A stretch of DNA of 26,012 nucleotides from DASXAQ01 sp036406615. Its GTDB lineage: Bacteria > Actinomycetota > UBA4738. Numbering within the stretch: position 1 is the stretch's first letter; every line of letters begins with the position of its first letter. The stretch is from positions 1 through 26,012 of the forward strand of contig DASXAQ010000017.1 of NCBI GenBank assembly GCA_036406615.1, in the 5' to 3' direction. The position numbers were made by a program, and so were the translations under genes. Below the pieces are notes generated by a model. It was not told the origin of the DNA, searched no databases, and saw nothing but the letters and a program-made list of their open reading frames with translations. This document shows, piece after piece, positions 1 to 6,600 of the stretch.

Positions 1-268
1 GGGCGTTCAGCTCGTCGACGGACGGGGCGGCGCGGAAGACCTCTTCGACCAGCGGCACGCGCCCCGCCCGCCATGCCGACAGCGCATCGAGCGCCAGCTC
101 CTCCCACGTCCCGATGTGGCCGAACAGGTCCAGCGCCGACCAGTCGCCGCCGCCGATCGTCGAGGTGCGCACCAGCTCCTGCTCGCCGAGGCGTTCGAAC
201 AGCGCGTCCAGCGTGCCGCGGCCCTCCTGGAGGGTCGCCAGCGCCTCGTCCCGGGTCGGGGTGGCCAT
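1..268 (-). CDS. DinB/ClbS-like four-helix-bundle protein, 3' end cut by window edge
   Basis: The minus-strand frame is open from an ATG at 268 to the window edge (89 codons, no stop), so only the N-terminus is visible. It reads MATPTRDEALATLQ..., then a segment with DWSALDLFGHIGTWEEL. That segment matches the 'W-x-x-x-D-L-x-x-H-x-x-x-W-E' signature of DinB-like, ClbS/DfsB and mycothiol-dependent maleylpyruvate isomerase N-terminal domains, in which the histidine belongs to the metal site. Family members are thiol-dependent transferases, hydrolases or isomerases, and the exact reaction cannot be told. No Shine-Dalgarno sequence precedes the ATG, but TAGCAT lies exactly 6 nt upstream, which suggests a leaderless mRNA. 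The gene diverges from paaA across about 120 bp. Confidence 0.7.
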   Translation of the reverse strand, partial: MATPTRDEALATLQEGRGTLDALFERLGEQELVRTSTIGGGDWSALDLFGHIGTWEELALDALSAWRAGRVPLVEEVFRAAPSVDELNA

Positions 269-274
269 GGGGGC

Positions 275-280
275 ATGCTA
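275..280 (-). promoter_or_regulatory. -10 box of a probable leaderless promoter for the DinB-like gene
   Basis: TAGCAT (TANNNT type) on the minus strand is followed by 6 nt and then the ATG at 268. With a -10 element at -12 to -7, transcription would start on the A of the ATG. No purine-rich ribosome binding site is present, which fits leaderless initiation. Confidence 0.4.
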
Positions 281-298
281 CCGAGTGGCGGCCGCGAC

Positions 299-310
299 AT
301 TCGAATTCGA
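299..310. promoter_or_regulatory. Candidate operator: tandem ATTCGA containing a 10-bp palindrome
   Basis: ATTCGAATTCGA lies between the divergent DinB-like and paaA genes. It is two ATTCGA hexamers head to tail, and positions 301-310 (TCGAATTCGA) form a perfect palindrome. It is AT-rich inside a spacer that is otherwise nearly all G and C. A regulator of the paa operon (TetR-type PaaR or GntR-type PaaX in other bacteria) could bind here, but the site does not match a consensus I can recall with certainty. Confidence 0.3.
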
Positions 311-389
311 GCCCGGCCGCGACTCGGCCCGCGAACGGGGTCCGCGCGCGCGGCAGGTACCATGGACTCGTCGAAGGAGGCGAGGGACG

Positions 390-1304
390 ATGACCTACGC
401 CGAGCGCACGGCCGAGTTCAAGGCACGTATCGACGCCGGGGAAAAGATCGAGGCCGCCGACTGGATGCCGGACGAATACCGGCAGGCGGCGATCAAGTTC
501 ATCGAGATGCACGCCAACTCGGAGATCATGGGCGCCCTGCCGGAGGGGACGTGGATCCCGAAGGCGCCGACCCTGCGGCGCAAGCTCTCCCTGACCGCCA
601 AGGTGCAGGACGAGGTGGGGCACGGCCAGATCCTGTACCGGGTGGCCGAGGACCTGGGCAAGGGCCGCGAGCAGATGTTCGACGACCTGGTCAACGGCCG
701 GACGAAGTTCCACAACGTGTTCCACTACCCGGCCGAGACGTGGGGCGACGTCGCCGTGATCGGCTGGCTGATCGACGGCGCGGCGCTCGTGACGCAGAAG
801 GCGCTGCTCGACGCGTCCTACGCCCCCTACGTGCGGGCGATGCGGCGCATCTGCGCCGAGGAATCGCTGCACCTTCGCCACGGTGAGGAGCTCACGCTCG
901 AGCTCGTGTCGGGCACCGACGACCAGCGCGCGATGTTCCAGGACGCGGTGAACCGCTGGTGGCAGCCGATCATGCACTTCTTCGGCCCGCCGTCGAAGCT
1001 CGACCGCGACGTGCTCTTGTACTGGGGGATCAAGACGCGGACGAACGAGGACCTTCGACAGGAGTTCTTCTCGACGTACGTTCCGAAGCTGTGGGACGTG
1101 GGCGTCTCGGTGCCGGACCCCGACCTGGCCTTCGACGATGCGCAGGGCGCGTGGGTCTGGTCCCAGCCGGACTGGGACGAGTTCTGGCGCGTGGTCAAGG
1201 GCGACGGCCCGATGACGGCGACGCGGCTGGCGGCCCGCAAGAACGTGTGGGACACGCACGCCTGGATCCGCGAAGCGTTCGACGGCATCCCCCGGGCGGC
1301 GTGA
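390..1304 (+). CDS. paaA: Phenylacetyl-CoA 1,2-epoxidase catalytic subunit PaaA
   Basis: The product (304 aa) is the catalytic diiron subunit of the multicomponent monooxygenase that converts phenylacetyl-CoA to the ring-1,2-epoxide, the first ring-modifying step of aerobic phenylacetate breakdown. The ferritin-like carboxylate-bridged iron site is visible as two ExxH pairs, E75-xx-H78 (DEVGH) and E158-xx-H161 (EESLH), with E45 as a further likely ligand. The length is close to the usual 310-330 aa. The ATG at 390 follows GAAGGAGG at 373-380; the frame stays open further upstream, but this start matches the family N-terminus and has the best ribosome site. A weak TACCAT (-10-like) lies at 358-363. 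It is the first gene of paaABCD. Confidence 0.95.
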   Translation: MTYAERTAEFKARIDAGEKIEAADWMPDEYRQAAIKFIEMHANSEIMGALPEGTWIPKAPTLRRKLSLTAKVQDEVGHGQILYRVAEDLGKGREQMFDDLVNGRTKFHNVFHYPAETWGDVAVIGWLIDGAALVTQKALLDASYAPYVRAMRRICAEESLHLRHGEELTLELVSGTDDQRAMFQDAVNRWWQPIMHFFGPPSKLDRDVLLYWGIKTRTNEDLRQEFFSTYVPKLWDVGVSVPDPDLAFDDAQGAWVWSQPDWDEFWRVVKGDGPMTATRLAARKNVWDTHAWIREAFDGIPRAA

Positions 1305-1322
1305 ACCGCGGCTGAGGCGGCC

Positions 1323-1688
1323 GTGGACGTCTGGGACGTGCTCGGCAGGCGAACCGCGAACGACGAGTTCGTCGTCGTGGGCGCCGTCAAGGCGCCCGAC
1401 GTCGACCTGGCGCTGCTGCTGGCCCGAGAGACGCACTTTCGCCACAAGGAAGGCGTGGCGTACGCCGTGCGTCGCCGCGGCGACGACCGGATCCACGAGG
1501 GCGAGTGGACGCCCGAGTCGCTCGGCGGCGTGACCGACCGCTCGTACCGTCGACAGGAGGCGTACGCCGGCGTCGGAGCCAAGCTCAAGCGGGTCGCCTC
1601 GCAGATGGCCGCACGGGGCCTTCGGATCGACCGGCCGCGGCCGCCGGACCCGCGGGGCGGGGCCGACGGGGAGCCGCGCCATGAGTGA
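1323..1688 (+). CDS. paaB: Phenylacetyl-CoA epoxidase subunit PaaB
   Basis: A small (121 aa) structural subunit that bridges PaaA-PaaC heterodimers in the epoxidase. The N-terminus MDVWDVLGRRTANDEFVVVG and the conserved ARETHFRHKEGVAYAVRR region are typical of PaaB, whose N-terminus normally reads W-x-V-F-x-R. The GTG start is 18 nt after the paaA stop. The protein is longer than the usual roughly 95 aa: the last 25 or so residues are a Pro/Arg/Gly-rich extension without predicted structure that runs into the paaC start, giving an 8-nt overlap with paaC. Confidence 0.9.
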   Translation: MDVWDVLGRRTANDEFVVVGAVKAPDVDLALLLARETHFRHKEGVAYAVRRRGDDRIHEGEWTPESLGGVTDRSYRRQEAYAGVGAKLKRVASQMAARGLRIDRPRPPDPRGGADGEPRHE

Positions 1689-2547
1689 GGACGCGCGGCT
1701 CATCCTGCTGCTGTCGATCGCCGACGACGAGCTGGTCATCGGGCATCGCCACTCGGAGTGGACGGGGTGGACGCCGTACCTCGAAGAGGACCTCGCCTTC
1801 TCGTCGATCGCGCAGGACGAGATGGCGCACGCCCGGCTCCTGTACGGGCTTGCCGCCGACGGGACCGGCCGCGACGAGGATTCGTTGTCGCTCGGCCGCA
1901 GCCCCGAGGAGTACCGAAACGCCGTGCTCTGCGAACGGCCGAATCGCGAATGGGGGTACAGCCTGGCGCGCCAGTACCTCTATGACACTGCGGATGCGAT
2001 TCGGGTGCAGTCGCTTTCGTCGTCGTCGTGGCGCGAGCTTGCCGAGCTCATGAACGTCGTGCGGCTCGAAGAGACGTACCACCTGGACCATGCGCGCGCG
2101 TGGTTCGATCGCCTGGCGGGCGGGCCGGCCACGGCGCGGGCGCACCTGGCGGCCGGCCTGGAGGCGACGGTGGGCGAAGCGCTGGCCCTGTTCGAGCCGC
2201 TGCCCGGCGAGGCGTCGCTGCTGGCCGACGGCACCATGCCGCGCTCGAGCGAGGACATGCTCGCGGAATGGGTCGGGCAGCTCGGCGAGACGCTGGAGGC
2301 CGCGTCGCTCGACTACGTCCTGGAACGCCACGCGCCACTCGGCGAGATGGTGCCCACGGCATCGGGAGAGATCGAGGAGACGCGTCCGTTCGCCGTCCCC
2401 GGCCTGGTTCGAGCCGACGGCCGCTGGAGCCACGAGGGCGGCTTCGCCGGCGCCGGCGGGCGGCAGGGACGCCACTCCGAGGACTTCGTCCCGCTGTGGG
2501 AGGACCTCACGGGCCTGTATCGCGCGCATCCGGGAGCGACGTGGTGA
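1681..2547 (+). CDS. paaC: Phenylacetyl-CoA epoxidase structural subunit PaaC
   Basis: A 288-aa ferritin-like partner of PaaA. In characterised enzymes PaaC is a structural, non-oxygenating subunit. The PaaC hallmarks are present: LSIADDELVIGHRHSEW near the N-terminus, AQDEMAHARLLY (residues 45-55) and RLEETYHLDHARAW. Two ExxH pairs (E47/H50 and E131/H134) remain. PaaC proteins often keep some of these residues, so this alone does not show iron binding. The start overlaps paaB by 8 nt and the stop overlaps paaD in a GTGA junction, so translational coupling is likely. Confidence 0.93.
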   Translation: MSEDARLILLLSIADDELVIGHRHSEWTGWTPYLEEDLAFSSIAQDEMAHARLLYGLAADGTGRDEDSLSLGRSPEEYRNAVLCERPNREWGYSLARQYLYDTADAIRVQSLSSSSWRELAELMNVVRLEETYHLDHARAWFDRLAGGPATARAHLAAGLEATVGEALALFEPLPGEASLLADGTMPRSSEDMLAEWVGQLGETLEAASLDYVLERHAPLGEMVPTASGEIEETRPFAVPGLVRADGRWSHEGGFAGAGGRQGRHSEDFVPLWEDLTGLYRAHPGATW

Positions 2548-3122
2548 CGCCCGACCCGGTCCGCGACGCACTCCCGGCCGGGGCGGCCACGGCGCAGCGG
2601 GTGCGCGACGCGCTGGCGGCGGTGCACGACCCGGAGATCCCGCCGCTGTCCATCGTGGACCTCGGCATCGTCGAGGACGTGCGGGTCAGCGACGACGCGG
2701 TGCACGTCGACCTGCTGCCGACCTTCGCCGGCTGTCCGGCCCTGGACGTGATCCGCCGCGACGTCGAGGCGGCGGTCGGCGCCGTCGCGGGCGGCCGCGA
2801 CGTTCGGGTGGGATTCGTGTTCGCGCCGCCATGGACCAGCGACCGCATCACGCGGACCGGACGCGACGCGCTTCGCGAGTACGGGCTGACCCCGCCTCCG
2901 GACGCCGCGCAGCGTCGCGAATCGAGCACCGCGTTCGTCCCGGTCGCCGCGCTCGGCCGGCCCGCGGCCGGAGCGCAGCCGTCGGTGGAATGCCCGTTCT
3001 GCGGCAGCCGGGACACGGAACTGGAGAGCGCGTTCGGCCCGACGTTGTGCCGCGCCACGCACTACTGCCGCGCCTGCCGGAACCCCTTCGAGTCGTTCAA
3101 GCCGAAGGCGGCGGACCGCTAG
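2544..3122 (+). CDS. paaD: PaaD, MIP18-domain protein with C-terminal zinc-ribbon-like cysteines
   Basis: A 192-aa protein required for phenylacetyl-CoA epoxidase activity; proposed roles centre on Fe-S or metal centre maturation. Residues 15-100 form the MIP18/DUF59 domain, with the DPEIP motif at 29-33 and GCP at 63-65. The C-terminus carries CPFC (150-153), C169 and CRAC (175-178), a zinc- or Fe-S-binding ribbon typical of PaaD. The GTG at 2544 forms a GTGA overlap with the paaC stop; GTG 2541 is an in-frame alternative. The usual next gene, paaE (the ferredoxin-type reductase), does not follow. The window has a second MIP18 domain, in the Mrp protein at 18.2-19.4 kb. Confidence 0.92.
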   Translation: MTPDPVRDALPAGAATAQRVRDALAAVHDPEIPPLSIVDLGIVEDVRVSDDAVHVDLLPTFAGCPALDVIRRDVEAAVGAVAGGRDVRVGFVFAPPWTSDRITRTGRDALREYGLTPPPDAAQRRESSTAFVPVAALGRPAAGAQPSVECPFCGSRDTELESAFGPTLCRATHYCRACRNPFESFKPKAADR

Positions 3123-3167
3123 AATCCGCCCGACGCGGCCCTGAGCGCGCGAGGGGGAGGCAAGGGC

Positions 3168-3743
3168 ATGGTCCTGGTGCAGTTTCGAGTCACGGTGCCG
3201 GACGTGGACCGGTTCGTCGCGGCCGTCAAGGAGTTGATGCCGATGGCCGACGCCGACGGCGCGCGGCGGCAGGCGCTCTACGCGGCCGAGTCCGACTCCA
3301 GCGAGATGTCGATGCTCGCCGAGTGGGAGTCCCACGACGCGATGATGGCCTCGTCCGAGGCGCGGGGCGGCGACTTTCAGGCGCAGGCCGGCACCGAGGG
3401 CCTGGACTGGGACACGAGGATCTGGCACCGCCTGGCCGGGGCGGAGGCCAGGATCCCGACCGACGATCCGAGCGTGCTGGTGCAGTTCCGCGTCACCGTT
3501 CCCGACCCGGATCGGTTCCGTCGCGCGTTCGAGGATTCCACGTCCGACATGGCGTCGGACGGAGCGCGCCTCGCGGCCATCTACGCGTCGGAGTCGGATG
3601 CGAACGAGATCGGCTGGTTCGCCGAATGGGACTCGCACGACGCCATGATGGCGTCGTCCGAAGAGCGCGGCGAGGCGTTCCAGGCGGCCGCGGGCACGGA
3701 AGGGCTGGACTGGGAGACGCGGATCTGGCACCGCCTGGCATGA
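3168..3743 (+). CDS. Tandem-duplicated ferredoxin-like (dimeric alpha/beta barrel type) domain protein
   Basis: The 191-aa product is two copies of one domain of about 90 residues, roughly residues 2-90 and 103-191, joined by a 12-residue linker. Both copies start VLVQFRVTVPD and end TRIWHRLA; by hand alignment they are ungapped and about two-thirds identical (60 of 89). The shared pattern (beta strand, D-R-F helix, AEW-SHDAMMASSE) resembles antibiotic-biosynthesis-monooxygenase/EthD-like dimeric alpha/beta barrel proteins, where two ferredoxin-like folds pair. The duplication would give a single-chain pseudo-dimer. No catalytic residues can be named and the function is unknown. The ATG has a good ribosome site (GAGGGGGAGG, from 3150). 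It is 45 nt downstream of paaD and overlaps the next gene by 4 nt, so it probably belongs to the same transcript. Confidence 0.75.
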   Translation: MVLVQFRVTVPDVDRFVAAVKELMPMADADGARRQALYAAESDSSEMSMLAEWESHDAMMASSEARGGDFQAQAGTEGLDWDTRIWHRLAGAEARIPTDDPSVLVQFRVTVPDPDRFRRAFEDSTSDMASDGARLAAIYASESDANEIGWFAEWDSHDAMMASSEERGEAFQAAAGTEGLDWETRIWHRLA

Positions 3744-5101
3744 GCGCGGACGCCGACTCGCTGCGGTCCAAGGTTTCGGGCCTGATGCCCGGCGTCCTCG
3801 CCGACCTCGACGCGATGGTCCGCATCCCCTCCATCGCCTTCCCCGGGTACCCGGAGGAGCCGGTGCGGCGGATGGCGGAGCTCACGTTGGACCTGGCCAG
3901 AGGTGTGGGCTTCGATCCCATTGGCCTGCAGCCCGTCCCGTGGGGCTATCCGCCCGTCTACGGAGAGGTCGCCGGGCCGCCGGGCTCGCCCACGGTGATG
4001 CTGTACGCCCACTACGACGTGCAGCCGGCGCCCATGGAGCAGGGATGGACCGCGGATCCGTGGACGCCGGCCACCCGGCCGGACGGGCGCATCCAGGGCC
4101 GGGGCGCCGCCGACGACAAGGGCGGTATCGCCGTGCACCTCGGCACGATGCGCGCGTTCGACGGCCGGCCGCCGTGCACGGTCCGGCTGATCGTGGAGGG
4201 GATGGAGGAGACGAGCTCGAACCTCGAGGAGTTCGTCGAATCCCACCCGGACCTGTTCCGCGCCGACGTCTTCGTCGTGTGCGACATGGGCAACCTGGAG
4301 ACCGGCTCGCCGACGTTCACGACCGCCCTCCGCGGCGACGTCTCCTGCACCGTGACGGTCTCGACGCTGGAGCATCCGCTGCACTCCGGGATCTTCGGGG
4401 GCGCCGCGCCGGACGCGATGATCGCGCTTGCCCGACTGCTCGCGACCCTGCACGACGACGACGGCGCGGTCGCCGTCGAGGGCGTGTCCGGCTTCGACTG
4501 GCCGGACGATGGCCCGTCCGAGGCGGATTTCCGAGCGAGCGCCGATCTGCTCGAGGCGACGGCGGTGACCGGGACGGGCTCGATCGGATCCCGCCTGTGG
4601 TCGCGCCCGAGCATCAGCGCGATCGGGATCGACACCACCTCGATCGCCGGGTCGTCGAATGTCCTGCTGCCGACCGCATCCGCCAGGTTGTCGATGCGCA
4701 TCGTGCCCGGCTCGGATCCCGACGCGGAGCTCGACGCGCTGGTGCGCCATCTGGAGGCGCACGCTCCCTGGGGCGCGACGGTTTCGGTCGAGCGCGTGCG
4801 GGCCGCGCCGCCGTTTCGGTGCTCCACGGACGGGCCGGCGCACGCCGCCGCACGGCAGGCCTGCCGCGACGCGTTCGGCGCAGAGCCGGGCGAGGTCGGC
4901 TCGGGCGGGTCGATCCCGTTGCTGCAGAGCCTGCGCGACGCGAGCCCAGAGGCGGAGTTCATCCTCTGGGGTCCTGAGGACGTGGCCGGCTCGCGGATCC
5001 ACGCCTCGGACGAGAGCGTCGATCCCGGCGAGATCGAGCGCCTGATCCTGGCGCAGGCGCTACTGCTTCGAAACCTGGCAGAGGGCGCCGCAGCCGGGTG
5101 A
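3740..5101 (+). CDS. M20-family metallopeptidase (dipeptidase-type)
   Basis: A 453-aa cytoplasmic di-zinc peptidase or deacylase of the M20 family. The expected metal and catalytic residues are in order: H91 and D93 (YAHYDVQP), bridging D125 (GRGAADDKGG), catalytic E156 and metal E157 (EGMEE), D182 (VCDMGN), and a C-terminal metal histidine (SRIHASDES). The lid/dimerisation domain lies between about residues 190 and 310. It resembles the carnosinase/dipeptidase branch, but M20 members also cleave N-acyl amino acids and amidohydrolase substrates, so the substrate is open. The ATG overlaps the previous stop (ATGA). Its position at the end of the paa-led transcript could point to hydrolysis of an N-acylated or peptide-bound aromatic substrate; that is inference. 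It converges on the halogenase-like gene with a 12-nt gap. Confidence 0.88.
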   Translation: MSADADSLRSKVSGLMPGVLADLDAMVRIPSIAFPGYPEEPVRRMAELTLDLARGVGFDPIGLQPVPWGYPPVYGEVAGPPGSPTVMLYAHYDVQPAPMEQGWTADPWTPATRPDGRIQGRGAADDKGGIAVHLGTMRAFDGRPPCTVRLIVEGMEETSSNLEEFVESHPDLFRADVFVVCDMGNLETGSPTFTTALRGDVSCTVTVSTLEHPLHSGIFGGAAPDAMIALARLLATLHDDDGAVAVEGVSGFDWPDDGPSEADFRASADLLEATAVTGTGSIGSRLWSRPSISAIGIDTTSIAGSSNVLLPTASARLSMRIVPGSDPDAELDALVRHLEAHAPWGATVSVERVRAAPPFRCSTDGPAHAAARQACRDAFGAEPGEVGSGGSIPLLQSLRDASPEAEFILWGPEDVAGSRIHASDESVDPGEIERLILAQALLLRNLAEGAAAG

Positions 5102-5113
5102 CTCCCGCTTTTC

Positions 5114-6496
5114 TCAGCTGGCTTGCGCGGCCGAGACGAACGCGTTGGCGGTCAGGTCCCCGAGCGCGTCGTGCCAGACGTGCTTCGAGTTGTTCTCCAC
5201 CTCGGTCACGATCGCGCGCATCTTCGTGAGCACGGCCGGCTCCTGCTCCTCGTACACGTCGCCCTGCAGGAGCTTCAGCACGTCGAGCCGGTAGCGGCGG
5301 TCGTTGATGAACGCGGTGAACAGGACGTTCAGCCGGTAGTAGACGGAGATGAAGTTGTACCAGTTGCGCGTCCCGCGGTGAAGCGTGGCCTCGAACTCCG
5401 AGAACGCGGAGCGGCTGAACTCGCCCGTCTCGAACGCGCGCAGGATGTCGCGGTGCGCGAACCGGGAGCTGTTCAGCGCGATGCTCACGCCGGTGGAGAA
5501 GATGGGATCGACGAACCGCCCCGCGTCGCCGACGAGCACGAGCCGGTCGCCGGTCAGCTGCTTCATCGCGTAGCTGTAGTCGCCCTCGTCCTTCAGCGGC
5601 CGCATCTGTTGGGCCTCATGGAGCCCGTCGTGCAGGTCCGGCCGGGTGGCGACGCTGTCCCAGAAGAACCGCTCGCGCGACTCCCGCTTCGTCGCGAAGT
5701 TCTTCTTCTGGGTGACGACGCCGATGCTCGTGACCGACTCCGTGATCGGGATCTGCCAGATCCAGCTGTTCGTGATGGGCAGGTAGTGCACGTAGATGAA
5801 GTCGTTCAGGTCGGTGCGCCCGACCATCTCGGTGGCCATCGCGCGGCGGTCGTAGCCGTCGAACCACGTGTGGATCGCGTACTGGTCGAACACCGCGTCC
5901 TTGATCCGCCACTTCAGCTGGTTGCCGAGCAGCGTCCGGCGCCCGCTCGCGTCCACGACCATCTTGGCGGTGGTCTCGACCTCGCGATCGCCGATGTGAT
6001 AGCGCACCGTGACGTGCGTGGGTTCGGAGAAGTCCACGCCGCGTACGCTGACGCCCTCGTACACCTTGGCGCCGAAGCCGTGCGCGTGATGCAGCAGCAA
6101 GTTGTCGAACAGTCCGCGGTCGACGTGGTACGTGTAGATCTGGTCGACGCCCTCCTGGTCGCGTTCGTCGAAGCGCACGTCCGCGACCGAGTCGGCGTGC
6201 ATTCCGTCGAAGGTGTGCCCCAGCACCCGGTTGTTGCCGTCGACCGTCCACACCGCCCCGAGCTTGTGGGGGAACCGCGCCTCCTCCATCTTCTCGATGA
6301 ATCCGAGGTCCTTGAACACCCGGGTCGAGGACGGCACCAGCGACTCGCCAACGTGGGGGCGCGGGAAGATCTCGCGCTCGAACACCACCGTCGAGAGGCC
6401 CGCCCGGGCAAGATACGCTGCCATCGACGAGCCTGCGGGGCCGCCACCGATGATCGCTACGTCAAAGTCGGTCTTCACGTTCTTCGAGTTCTTCAC
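5114..6496 (-). CDS. FAD-dependent halogenase-family oxidoreductase
   Basis: A 460-aa single-component flavoprotein of the tryptophan-halogenase-like family. The FAD-binding GGGPAG is at 17-22. The halogenase signature WxWxIP is intact as WIWQIP (245-250), as is FxxPxxSxG (FVDPIFSTG, 328-336) in the second FAD motif. K78 in FPHKLGA sits where phenol/pyrrole halogenases such as PltA- and CndH-type enzymes carry the lysine that handles hypohalous acid. Known members use FADH2 from a separate reductase plus O2 and halide to halogenate free or carrier-bound aromatic substrates. No reductase, NRPS, PKS or carrier protein is nearby. The GTG at 6496 follows GGAGGA; the upstream ATG at 6506-6508 is out of frame and meets a stop. 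Non-halogenating homologues exist, so activity is not certain. Confidence 0.8.
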   Translation of the reverse strand: MKNSKNVKTDFDVAIIGGGPAGSSMAAYLARAGLSTVVFEREIFPRPHVGESLVPSSTRVFKDLGFIEKMEEARFPHKLGAVWTVDGNNRVLGHTFDGMHADSVADVRFDERDQEGVDQIYTYHVDRGLFDNLLLHHAHGFGAKVYEGVSVRGVDFSEPTHVTVRYHIGDREVETTAKMVVDASGRRTLLGNQLKWRIKDAVFDQYAIHTWFDGYDRRAMATEMVGRTDLNDFIYVHYLPITNSWIWQIPITESVTSIGVVTQKKNFATKRESRERFFWDSVATRPDLHDGLHEAQQMRPLKDEGDYSYAMKQLTGDRLVLVGDAGRFVDPIFSTGVSIALNSSRFAHRDILRAFETGEFSRSAFSEFEATLHRGTRNWYNFISVYYRLNVLFTAFINDRRYRLDVLKLLQGDVYEEQEPAVLTKMRAIVTEVENNSKHVWHDALGDLTANAFVSAAQAS

Positions 6497-6542
6497 GCGT
6501 CCTCCATGCCGGTCACGATCGGGGCTAAAACGGTCGAACGAC

Positions 6543-6571
6543 AACATACGAAGTTTCTTTCCGGAAAACAA
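6543..6571 (-). promoter_or_regulatory. Candidate promoter for the halogenase-like gene, with embedded palindrome
   Basis: On the minus strand TTGTTT (6571-6566) is separated by 17 nt from TATGTT (6548-6543), about 47 nt before the GTG start. This is the most AT-rich stretch of the region. A 10-bp palindrome TTTCCGGAAA (6558-6567) overlaps the -35 and spacer and could be an operator. The match to consensus is only moderate. Confidence 0.35.
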
Positions 6572-6600
6572 GGGCGCCTTTGCGCGCGGGCTGCGAAGGG

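Noticed and set aside
2313..3731. Antisense 472-codon frame opposite paaC, paaD and the duplicated-domain gene
   Set aside because: Arg/Gly/Pro-rich shadow of high-GC coding DNA without any domain.
2090..5101. A 1003-codon open frame covering paaC, paaD, the duplicated-domain gene and the M20 gene
   Set aside because: The first 1650 nt run out of frame through real genes and show the Arg/Ala/Gly/Pro-rich make-up of GC-rich shadow frames. Only the part from ATG 3740 has family motifs.
5114..6496. Reading the flavoprotein as a geranylgeranyl reductase
   Set aside because: The WxWxIP and FxxPxxSxG signatures and the K78 context fit flavin-dependent halogenases better.
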